Origin: a virus
Virus record (IMG/VR): IMGVR_UViG_3300027977_000149
Coordinates: 1 to 29,200 of that record
Reading direction: 5' to 3' (one strand)
Length of the DNA: 29,200 nt
The notes under the pieces were generated by a model. That model made no database searches and had not been told where the DNA came from. It worked only from the letters and a program-made list of their open reading frames with translations. Position numbers and translations under genes: made by a program. How positions within the stretch are numbered: the stretch's first letter is position 1; each line of letters starts with the position of its first letter. Of this stretch, positions 23,812 through 29,200 are shown piece after piece.

Positions 23812-26154
23812 TTACGCTTCGATTAGCGTTCTGTGTACCTTTACTGTTGTTCCGTTTGTTGATGTTACGAGTAGACGAACATTTGATCCTGAGTAGTCTG
23901 CATCAATTGTGCCGATTTGTGCATTGCTCTGAACATCTGCATATTCAGTTAGATAGACATTGTTATTTCCATCTACGGTTACAAGAACCTCAAGAACCTC
24001 AATGTCATTTCCATTACGCATTTGAACTACGTACTTAGCAGACTTAAATGTTGCTGCTGCCCATGAATCTACTACAGTTGCGCTAGTTGATGTAACGCTT
24101 GTTGTAGCAGTGCCCATAAGAGCATCTGTAAGTGTTACATATCCAACACCAATGCTTGCAAATGTTGGGCTAGATGTTGTAGCAATGCTCTGTGGTAGAG
24201 ATAAAGTTACTGCACCAGTTGATGCTGATGCTGTAATCTGATCTGCAGTTCCAGTAATGCTTGTTACACCTGCGTTACTAATTGTAAGAACATTGTTTGT
24301 TGAAGCATAAGATGCTGTGATTCCTGTATTGCCAGTTACTGCGTTACCGAATGCATCAATTGATGTTTCAATGTCAGATGTAAAGGCTAGTGTACCTGTT
24401 GCATCTTGAAGTGTAATTGTACGGTCTGCTGTTGGATCCGTTACTGTTAATGTTGTTTCATGATCATTTTCTGTACCCTCAAAAACAATACTTGAATCAT
24501 CTAACTTAAGACCAGTTACTGTTGGTGTAGTAAGTGTTGGACTTGTTAAAGTTTTGTTTGTAAAAGTCTGTGCTGTAGTAAGATCTGCTGTAACTGCAGT
24601 ATTGATGCTGAATGAGTTACCAGTTAGTGTTAATCCGTTTCCAGCAACAAATGTTCCTGCTCCAGAAAATTGTGAGAAAGTAATTTCTGTTACACCAATA
24701 GTTACAGAATTATTTGTACAAACAAAACCTTTGTCTGCATTTGAAGTTCCTGCCTCAACAAATGTAAAGGCTGATGGAAATTCACTACCTTCATTCATAT
24801 CTGATGAACGAGTTGGTGCTCCAGAGGCTTGAACTACATAAATACCATTAGCAGTTGCATCTGTTTGATCCTTAATAAGAATTCTGTTACCAGTTGCAAG
24901 AGTTACGCCATCTACTACGCTTCCATTATCAAAATCAGTGGCAAGTGTTCCATTTTCAGTTGTAGCAACCCTTACAGATGCTTTAACGTCTAATCCTTGT
25001 GCTACAGAATCAACATATTGTTTTGTTGCTGCTTCTAGAGCCTGTGAAGGATCTGCATTTAGAGTTACAGTTCCTGGAAATACTACTGTATTTGGAAGAG
25101 ATAGAACAATGTCACCAGTAGTTGAACTTACTGCAATCTGACTTGTTGTACCACTCACGCTAGAAACACCAGAAGTGATATTGATTGATCCACCAAGTGC
25201 TGTTGCAGTACCATTAATTGTGATAGAAGAGTTTGCAAGTTTTTCATTTGCAATTGATCCTGCAAGCATTGTATTTGTAACAGATCCTGTATCTCCTGTT
25301 GTTACTACTGTACCAGTTACGTCAGGTAGAGTAATTGTACGATCTGCTGTTGGATTTGTAACTGTAAGAGTTGTTTCGTTTGAATCTACTGATGAACCTT
25401 CAAAGATAATACTTGAGTCATTAAGTGTAAGTCCTGTAACGACTGGAGAGGTAAGTGTCTTATTTGTAAGAGTTTCTGTTCCAGCAATAGTTGCAAAGTC
25501 AGCATCTGAAAGTGCAGCATTAAACTCTGCAATTGTACCAGTCAAAGTATTTGAAGTAAGAGAAACAGACTTGTTTGTAAGTGTCTGTGTTCCAGATGTT
25601 GTTGCTACTGTTGAATCAATCGCAATTGTTACTGCTGATGAACCGTTGTATGTGCTTCCACTTAGACCTGTTGAAATTGTCAGCGCATCTAGGTTAGTTC
25701 CTAGTGCCTTGTCAGAAATAGTAGAGTTTGTTAATGAACCATTTCCAATATTTGTAAGAGTATTAGATGTTCCAGAAATTGTTTTATTTGTAAGAGTATC
25801 TGTTGTTGCCTTACCGACCAAAGTATCTGTAGCATTTGGAAGTGTTACAGTAACATCTGTTGTAGGATCTACTACTAGAAGTGTTAACTCGTGAGCATCT
25901 GGAGTTGTACCTTCAAAAATAATTCTATCTGCGAACTCTGGTGTTGTTGATACTGCGGCATTAATTGTGCCAGTTTCATCATTATAAGTAAATGTAATAC
26001 CTGTTTGGGTACCATTTGTAAACATCGCTCCAGTTGTATCTTGGAGGAATTCTGTGCTCGCTTCTGTAAGAACATTAGAGCCATTAACTGTAGCAGATGA
26101 TCCTTCTACTACCAGGCCGTTCTTGATGCGAAAGGCTTTGTCGACTGTTGCCAT
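23812..26154 (-). CDS. Long tail fibre protein with repeated modules
   Basis: A 780-aa protein starting at ATG 26154 behind AAGGAGATAAAG. It is Thr/Ser/Gly-rich with many DTLTNKTIS / ETLTNKTLTSP units typical of extended phage fibre shafts. A longer module, (I/V)FEG...ETTLTVTDPTADRTITL(P/Q)DATGT, occurs about three times (near 25820-25930, 25300-25420 and 24385-24500). Residues about 370-490 contain QALEAATKQYVDSVAQGLDV and a globular segment (RILIKDQTDATANGIYVVQA) known from several phage fibres. The last ~90 residues (WAAATFKSAKYVVQMRNGND onward) form a terminal domain also found in the neighbouring 145-aa protein. It probably binds a host receptor as a trimer. No chaperone or protease domain is obvious. 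Confidence 0.85.
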   Translation of the reverse strand: MATVDKAFRIKNGLVVEGSSATVNGSNVLTEASTEFLQDTTGAMFTNGTQTGITFTYNDETGTINAAVSTTPEFADRIIFEGTTPDAHELTLLVVDPTTDVTVTLPNATDTLVGKATTDTLTNKTISGTSNTLTNIGNGSLTNSTISDKALGTNLDALTISTGLSGSTYNGSSAVTIAIDSTVATTSGTQTLTNKSVSLTSNTLTGTIAEFNAALSDADFATIAGTETLTNKTLTSPVVTGLTLNDSSIIFEGSSVDSNETTLTVTNPTADRTITLPDVTGTVVTTGDTGSVTNTMLAGSIANEKLANSSITINGTATALGGSINITSGVSSVSGTTSQIAVSSTTGDIVLSLPNTVVFPGTVTLNADPSQALEAATKQYVDSVAQGLDVKASVRVATTENGTLATDFDNGSVVDGVTLATGNRILIKDQTDATANGIYVVQASGAPTRSSDMNEGSEFPSAFTFVEAGTSNADKGFVCTNNSVTIGVTEITFSQFSGAGTFVAGNGLTLTGNSFSINTAVTADLTTAQTFTNKTLTSPTLTTPTVTGLKLDDSSIVFEGTENDHETTLTVTDPTADRTITLQDATGTLAFTSDIETSIDAFGNAVTGNTGITASYASTNNVLTISNAGVTSITGTADQITASASTGAVTLSLPQSIATTSSPTFASIGVGYVTLTDALMGTATTSVTSTSATVVDSWAAATFKSAKYVVQMRNGNDIEVLEVLVTVDGNNNVYLTEYADVQSNAQIGTIDADYSGSNVRLLVTSTNGTTVKVHRTLIEA

Positions 26155-26173
26155 TCTTTATCTCCTTGTGGGT

Positions 26174-26611
26174 CTATGCCTTCAAACCAGTACGGTAATA
26201 CCTTATGGTCATCGGCGTTAGGGTTGGTGTAACCGTCATGCTAATTGTACCAGAATTTAAACTAGCAGTTATATTTCCTACATTATTTCCAGTATTTGCT
26301 ACTGAGGCAAATTCTGTAATATTTTGATTGGTACCATCAAAAACTAAGTTTATTTCAGTACTTCTATAAGCACTTCCTGAAGCATTGGATACTTGGATAA
26401 GGTATTTAACTGTTCTCCAGGTAGATGTGTCTATTGTGTCAAATACTGTGGCTGATTCAATACCGTTGATTGTTACGGAGTTATTTCCATCCGCCCCCAT
26501 GGAATCAGCACGGTATGAAGTAGTATCAATTAGATCTGTAAAATCTGCACCACTAGGCCTATCGCCTGTTTCAAACTTTGCTTTTAGTTGATTAATTGGT
26601 AGAATGGCCAT
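26174..26611 (-). CDS. Small fibre-tip protein, leaderless start
   Basis: A 145-aa protein starting MAILPINQLKAKFETGDRPS. The N-terminus (KFETGDRPSGADFTDLIDT) is a common virion attachment-type segment. The C-terminal 90 residues (STWRTVKYLIQVSNASGSAY, then ITEFASVANTGNNVGNITAS and ending YYRTGLKA) match the end of the 780-aa fibre encoded next to it. The ATG has no ribosome site but stands exactly 6 nt after TGATATAAT, which predicts a leaderless mRNA. It may form a short fibre or compete for the same position as the long fibre's tip. Confidence 0.7.
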   Translation of the reverse strand: MAILPINQLKAKFETGDRPSGADFTDLIDTTSYRADSMGADGNNSVTINGIESATVFDTIDTSTWRTVKYLIQVSNASGSAYRSTEINLVFDGTNQNITEFASVANTGNNVGNITASLNSGTISMTVTPTLTPMTIRYYRTGLKA

Positions 26612-26617
26612 ATTGTG

Positions 26618-26626
26618 ATTATATCA
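26618..26626 (-). promoter_or_regulatory. Extended -10 promoter TGATATAAT, leaderless arrangement
   Basis: TGATATAAT on the minus strand, 6 nt before ATG 26611. Its first three bases are also the TGA stop codon of the upstream 66-aa gene. Confidence 0.6.
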
Positions 26627-26824
26627 TAAAATGTAGTTATTAATACCAATGATAGCAAGGCCAATTGGGGGTACATTTTGCGGGGAATAAGAAGGAACCA
26701 CAATATTAGTAACCCTAATATAAAACGGTAAATCAGAAATAACAACTGCTTTTCTAGATCTACAAGTTTGAATTACCTCAATGACTCTTTTACTGTCAGT
26801 AGGTATGACAGTTGCTGTAGCCAT
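26624..26824 (-). CDS. Unknown 66-aa protein in fibre operon
   Basis: A small protein starting MATATVIPTDSKRVIEVIQT whose ATG overlaps the previous stop by one base (TAATG). It has hydrophobic strands (AVVISDLPFYIRVTNIVVP, PPIGLAIIGINNYIL) but no clear membrane helix. I do not recognise the family. The tight coupling suggests a small virion or assembly protein for the adjacent fibre genes. Confidence 0.65.
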   Translation of the reverse strand: MATATVIPTDSKRVIEVIQTCRSRKAVVISDLPFYIRVTNIVVPSYSPQNVPPIGLAIIGINNYIL

Positions 26825-27201
26825 TAGTCTGTAATATCCTCAACCATATTTATAGTACCCTGCAAAACTGTCCATACAATTGCATTGGCTGTAGTAGCCA
26901 TTTGAATATCAAATTCATCATCTGTTTCTAAAATTTCTGTTTCATCATATTCTAGATATACCGTGAATTCTCCTGGACCATCATCTTCGTCTGCTTCTGG
27001 GGTAACTGTCAAAACAACGCTGGTAGTTGAAGGACGATAAAAATCCATTTCAATTGTCCAATCAGAAATTTCTAAAGGTTCTCCTGCATCATCTTGGACA
27101 TACATTTTAAAAGAAGCAGTATCTCCTCTTACAATTGTCCATATAGATTGTGGTGGCTCAGAACCAATTTGATATGGTGATTGATTTCTATATTGTGCCA
27201 T
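26824..27201 (-). CDS. BppU-like / Ig-fold tail protein
   Basis: The 125-aa form starts at ATG 27201 (MAQYRNQSPYQIGSEPPQ), chosen because it overlaps the previous stop as TAATG, like its neighbours; a longer in-frame start 10 codons upstream would overlap more. The middle reads RGDTASFKMYVQDDAGEPLE, the pattern of the N-terminal beta-sandwich of baseplate upper proteins (RGDTa.f...l.d..G.p.dlt). The remainder is acidic strand (TVYLEYDETEILETDDEFDI). A structural role at the tail tip is likely. Confidence 0.65.
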   Translation of the reverse strand: MAQYRNQSPYQIGSEPPQSIWTIVRGDTASFKMYVQDDAGEPLEISDWTIEMDFYRPSTTSVVLTVTPEADEDDGPGEFTVYLEYDETEILETDDEFDIQMATTANAIVWTVLQGTINMVEDITD

Positions 27202-27734
27202 TATGATAATCCTGTCTTTATTGATCCCCAAGTGCCGTTGCCACGAACTGCCCCTACAAGTATAATTCCATTTACAGCAACATATGCAACAACGCCAACT
27301 GCACCAGAGCCTGAACTTGGTTGAACATCTGTAAGACCCCCGCCATCGGCGGTATACAAAATAGAACTAGAAGTAAAAGCAGCAGTATCAACTCCTGAAA
27401 ATACACCAGATAAAACAATTACTCCACTAGATCCATCTGCTATTGCTGTTTGGGCTAATCCTGCTACAGGAAAAGTATTTATATCTGTTGAATCACATTT
27501 AGATATTTCTGGTTTATTTTCTATAGAATCATATCCTGATATAAATACAGGATCACCTTTATCAATATTATCTCCACTATTGTTTGAAACTTCAAGGGTA
27601 TGTAAAGGAAGTCCAATAGAAGGCAAAACATTTTCAATTTGTTCTGCTAATGCTTGTATATCTGAAGATACTGCTACAGGATCAGATAATACTGGATAAG
27701 GTAGATCGTATACGGGAGTTGAGCCAGATGACAT
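27201..27734 (-). CDS. Tail fibre / decoration-type protein
   Basis: A 177-aa protein starting MSSGSTPVYDLPYPVLSDPV. Its first ~45 residues (YDLPYPVLSDPVAVSSDIQA, then LAEQIENVL) are a common actinophage fibre start. Residues about 50-170 form a Gly/Val/Ser-rich beta domain (KGDPVFISGYDS, SGVIVLSGVFSGVDTAAF, GAVGVVAYVAVNGIILVGA) shared by many phage fibre and decoration proteins. It is the first gene of a TAATG-coupled chain and starts just after a TGCTATAAT element, so the mRNA is almost leaderless. Confidence 0.7.
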   Translation of the reverse strand: MSSGSTPVYDLPYPVLSDPVAVSSDIQALAEQIENVLPSIGLPLHTLEVSNNSGDNIDKGDPVFISGYDSIENKPEISKCDSTDINTFPVAGLAQTAIADGSSGVIVLSGVFSGVDTAAFTSSSILYTADGGGLTDVQPSSGSGAVGVVAYVAVNGIILVGAVRGNGTWGSIKTGLS

Positions 27735-27743
27735 AGTTATTAT

Positions 27744-27752
27744 ATTATAGCA
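27744..27752 (-). promoter_or_regulatory. Extended -10 promoter TGCTATAAT for the fibre operon
   Basis: TGCTATAAT on the minus strand, 9 nt before ATG 27734; a second overlapping TATAAT (27739-27744) lies closer. It is divergent from the lysozyme promoter about 40 bp away, so the two may share regulatory sites. Confidence 0.6.
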
Positions 27753-27783
27753 CTTACAAGAGTTGTACTTATGAGTAATTTTG

Positions 27784-27792
27784 TGTTATACT
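27784..27792 (+). promoter_or_regulatory. Extended -10 promoter TGTTATACT for the lysozyme gene
   Basis: TGTTATACT on the plus strand, with a weak TTGTAC -35 at 27763-27768 (18-bp spacing). The -10 ends exactly 6 nt before the ATG of a 10-codon upstream ORF. Confidence 0.65.
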
Positions 27793-27797
27793 AGGTG

Positions 27798-27821
27798 TAT
27801 GACACCGTATATGGTGTCATA
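27798..27821. repeat. Perfect palindrome at the lysozyme transcription start
   Basis: TATGACACC and GGTGTCATA are 9-bp arms around GTATAT. The element spans the predicted transcript start. It could be a repressor operator or a 5' RNA hairpin, and it also encodes part of the upstream ORF. Confidence 0.75.
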
Positions 27822-27831
27822 TGCATTTTAG
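27799..27831 (+). CDS. Leaderless 10-codon upstream ORF (MTPYMVSYAF)
   Basis: ATG at 27799 stands 6 nt after the -10 hexamer, the same spacing as the leaderless genes in this window. The frame encodes MTPYMVSYAF and stops at TAG 27829-27831, overlapping the AGGAGG of the lysozyme gene (27830-27835). Translation of the ORF would melt the palindromic hairpin and end on the ribosome site, a layout that could couple or control lysozyme synthesis. It may alternatively be only part of a non-coding leader. Confidence 0.5.
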   Translation: MTPYMVSYAF

Positions 27832-27841
27832 GAGGATAAAC

Positions 27842-28393
27842 TTGACAAATAATAAAATGCTTGTAGGGGTAATAGGTAGTACGTTTCTGTTGGTATCTAT
27901 TTTAGGTTCTATACCGTCTCATGCTACCAAAAACAATTTATCAAAATCAGAAGGAATAGTCTTTGCCACCCCAGAGGTGGCTTTTCTGCTTTCTGAGGAT
28001 AAAAATGAAAAAATACTTACTAAGTATAAAAATGCGACAAGTTTGACTGACAGCCAGTTAGTTGAATTACTTGAAGCAGTGGGGTTCAAAGGAAAGGCTT
28101 TAAGAACTGCCTACGCAGTTGCTAAGGCTGAATCCAATGGTCGCCCGTTTGCTTTTAACGGAAACATCAAAACTGGAGACTCCTCATTTGGCGTCTTTCA
28201 AATCAATATGCTAGATGTTCTTGGAGAGGATCGCCGTGAGCGATTTGATCTAGAGCATAATGCTGATCTTTTCAATCCCGTCATAAATGCACAAATTGCA
28301 TATCGCATGACAAAGGGCGGTATTGATTGGAGTTCATGGTCATCTTATAATAAAGGTGCTGTGAATAAGTGGCTTCATAAATTCCCTGGTTAA
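27842..28393 (+). CDS. Secreted lysozyme-like transglycosylase (candidate endolysin)
   Basis: A 183-aa protein starting at TTG 27842 with AGGAGG 6 nt upstream; an in-frame ATG at 27821 overlaps the palindrome and lies ahead of the ribosome site. Residues 6-28 (MLVGVIGSTFLLVSILGSIP, cleavage after SHA) form a Sec-type signal peptide. The domain at about 70-183 is lysozyme/SLT-like: candidate catalytic Glu97 in YAVAKAESNGRP, then SSFGVFQINM and a C-terminal WSSWSSYNKGA. Such enzymes cleave the glycan of peptidoglycan. It is the only plus-strand gene of the window, convergent with the fibre genes to its right, so its timing is probably separate from virion genes. Host lysis or cell-wall entry are both possible; no holin was seen. 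Confidence 0.82.
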   Translation: MTNNKMLVGVIGSTFLLVSILGSIPSHATKNNLSKSEGIVFATPEVAFLLSEDKNEKILTKYKNATSLTDSQLVELLEAVGFKGKALRTAYAVAKAESNGRPFAFNGNIKTGDSSFGVFQINMLDVLGEDRRERFDLEHNADLFNPVINAQIAYRMTKGGIDWSSWSSYNKGAVNKWLHKFPG

Positions 28394-28410
28394 TTTTAGG
28401 GAATAAAAAT

Positions 28411-28441
28411 ACCCCCAGATTTTGGTCTGGGGGTTATTTTT
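28411..28441. terminator. Strong bidirectional rho-independent terminator
   Basis: ACCCCCAGA (28411-28419) and TCTGGGGGT (28426-28434) form a 9-bp stem followed by TATTTTTTTA on the plus strand; on the minus strand the same stem is followed by ATTTTTATT. It ends the lysozyme transcript and the convergent minus-strand fibre transcript. Confidence 0.9.
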
Positions 28442-28451
28442 TTATATAAAA

Positions 28452-28838
28452 TTATTTGGCGTATCTAACTATAACTATACCTGAGCCGCCTGCGCCAGCA
28501 GTTGCTGTACTGTTATGACTTGCTCCGCCACCACCACTACCTGTATTGGCTGTACCACTTGTTGCTTGAACAGTTGTTGCTTGGTTTTTTGCACCTTGTC
28601 CACCACCACCAGTTCCGCCGTTTCCAGTAGTTGATGCACCGCTATAGGTAGAACCACCGCCTCCACCAGCATAAGTTACAGAAGAACCAGTAATGGATAC
28701 TGCAACTCCATTACCACCGCTACCAGCAGTTGTTCCTGAAGCATCTCCACCTATTGCACCCGCACCGCCACCTCCGCCACCGTTATTTCCAGTGTTAGTG
28801 CTAGAATTTCCACCTCCACCGCCAACGCCTATGCCCAC
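28452..28838 (-). CDS. Glycine-rich fibre-tip protein, 5' end probably incomplete
   Basis: A 128-aa ORF, over one third Gly, starting at GTG 28838 (MGIGVGGGGGNSSTNTGNNG). The segments GNGVAVSITGSSVTYAGGGG and GAGGSGIVIVRYAK are standard for the Gly-rich tips of many phage fibres, so the frame is clearly coding. The start is doubtful: there is no ribosome site, and the upstream sequence stays open without a better start while becoming the antisense of a different protein-like stretch. The usual fibre N-terminus is missing. It appears to be a tip domain cut from a longer protein by rearrangement. Confidence 0.7.
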   Translation of the reverse strand: MGIGVGGGGGNSSTNTGNNGGGGGGAGAIGGDASGTTAGSGGNGVAVSITGSSVTYAGGGGGSTYSGASTTGNGGTGGGGQGAKNQATTVQATSGTANTGSGGGGASHNSTATAGAGGSGIVIVRYAK

Positions 28839-28896
28839 AGAGGGTATGTGGTATTGGGATGAAGATAGCCTAAGTTGGCTGGAACAATCTTTATAG
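28831..28896 (+). pseudogene. Plus-strand 3' remnant of another phage gene (WYWDED motif)
   Basis: The plus strand reads MPTEGMWYWDEDSLSW and stops at 28896. From memory this ends like a family of cyanophage/pelagiphage structural proteins (pattern P-M-P-T-x-G-x-x-Y-x-W-D-E-x-x-x-S-W). Upstream in frame there is only a proline-rich stretch that is the antisense of the glycine-rich ORF, so the body of the gene is missing. It looks like a gene end left by an inversion, deletion or assembly join. The resemblance is by eye and untested. Confidence 0.45.
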
Positions 28897-28903
28897 ATTG
28901 TTC
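28882..28903. repeat. Inverted repeat between fibre-tip genes
   Basis: GAACAATCT and AGATTGTTC (9-bp arms, 4-nt loop TTAT) overlap the stop codon of the 69-aa gene and the end of the WYWDED remnant. There is no T-tract. It could be a recombination site or mRNA hairpin. Confidence 0.55.
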
Positions 28904-29112
28904 TAGGATAACAGCAGGCGAGCTTCGTCTGCTGTAATGCCTAACCGATCAAATAAGGCTTGCTTTTCGGCTGCCTTTGCTGCTTCTTGCTCAACCGCTA
29001 ACTGGTCTTTGACCTTTTGCTCTTCGTATTGAGCAAATTCTTCATCGGTCATTTCTCTATCAACGATTTCATTTGTTGTGACATTATGTATTCTTATCAT
29101 TGGTTTAGTCAT
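28903..29112 (-). CDS. Small tail-tip protein with 'ADEARLLLS' end
   Basis: A 69-aa protein starting MTKPMIRIHNVTTNEIVDRE, with GGAG 7 nt upstream, whose ATG overlaps the preceding fibre stop as TAATG. The middle is a charged helix (EEQKVKDQLAVEQEAAKAAE), and the end LFDRLGITADEARLLLS is a frequent phage motif in short proteins encoded next to tail fibres. Its function is unknown to me; it could be a fibre-associated virion or assembly protein. Confidence 0.75.
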   Translation of the reverse strand: MTKPMIRIHNVTTNEIVDREMTDEEFAQYEEQKVKDQLAVEQEAAKAAEKQALFDRLGITADEARLLLS

Positions 29113-29200
29113 TATTTAACTCCATAGAATTTGAGTGTGCCGCCAGCCCAGTTGCCGCCAGTATTGGAAATCACTAATGAAGTGATTGGGCCATTATTTG
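29112..29200 (-). pseudogene. C-terminus of a tail fibre with a frameshift (partial)
   Basis: Reading in from the right edge on the minus strand, one frame gives NNGPITSLVISNTGGNWA. After that the natural fibre ending GTLKFYGVK followed by stop (TAATG overlap with the next gene) appears only one base out of frame, near 29143-29152. Without a shift the protein would end HSNSMELNND and overlap the next gene by several bases. The simplest explanation is a 1-base deletion in a G/C run, either real or a sequencing error. The gene body is outside the window. Confidence 0.6.

Noticed and set aside
25175-25894. Plus-strand 239-codon Val-rich ORF
   Set aside because: It is the antisense of the repetitive Thr/Asn-rich fibre shaft; the minus strand has the recognised fibre motifs and ribosome site.
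28693-28896. Whole plus-strand 67-codon proline-rich ORF as a real gene
   Set aside because: Its first two thirds mirror the clearly coding Gly-rich frame. Only the last 21 codons look protein-like, so only these are reported, as a remnant.

Overview
This window is a structural-gene block of a tailed, probably siphovirus-like, bacteriophage. Almost every gene is on the minus strand; one lysozyme-like gene and its regulatory region are on the plus strand. The DNA is AT-rich. The gene set (HK97-type capsid, PBSX-like portal, LamG-type tail protein, long tape measure) and an extended -10 promoter motif that often sits directly in front of start codons suggest a phage of a low-GC, possibly freshwater, actinobacterium. 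The host is an inference; no host marker gene is present. No terminase, integrase, polymerase, tRNA, rRNA or CRISPR array was seen.

Layout in order of minus-strand transcription, from the right edge to the left. (1) 29200-28452: the frameshifted C-terminus of a tail fibre, a small 69-aa tail-tip-type protein, and a glycine-rich fibre-tip ORF whose 5' end runs into an antisense fragment of another phage gene. (2) 28393-27780, plus strand: a secreted lysozyme-like protein with its own promoter, a leaderless 10-codon upstream ORF and a perfect palindrome, closed by a strong bidirectional terminator. (3) 27734-22385: tail fibre and adhesin genes. Several are coupled by TAATG 1-nt overlaps, and they share repeated sequence modules. 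(4) 22222-19587: a complete adenosylcobalamin-dependent (class II) ribonucleotide reductase and an HNH/endonuclease VII-type protein with three zinc-finger-like repeats. (5) 19559-7308: a 1202-aa LamG-like protein, a small unknown protein, portal, prohead protease fused to scaffold (with a convincing internal start for free scaffold), major capsid protein, a 70-aa protein resembling the capsid N-terminal arm, a SAP-like head protein, four head-tail connector/neck/tail-completion genes, and the major tail protein, which ends in a hairpin terminator. (6) 7232-1: two paralogous tail assembly chaperones encoded as separate genes, then a very long tape measure protein that runs off the left edge.

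Together these genes build the head (protease, scaffold, capsid, portal), join it to the tail (connectors), build the tail (tube protein, chaperones, tape measure) and recognise the host (fibres). The reductase would supply dNTPs for replication and the lysozyme would cleave cell wall.

The most unusual features are a recurring TGnTATAAT/TGnTATACT element in front of single genes, four times exactly 6 nt from an ATG; the leaderless mini-ORF and palindrome before the lysozyme; the duplicated capsid N-arm; the duplicated tail chaperone in place of an obvious frameshift pair; and the antisense gene junction near 28.83 kb.
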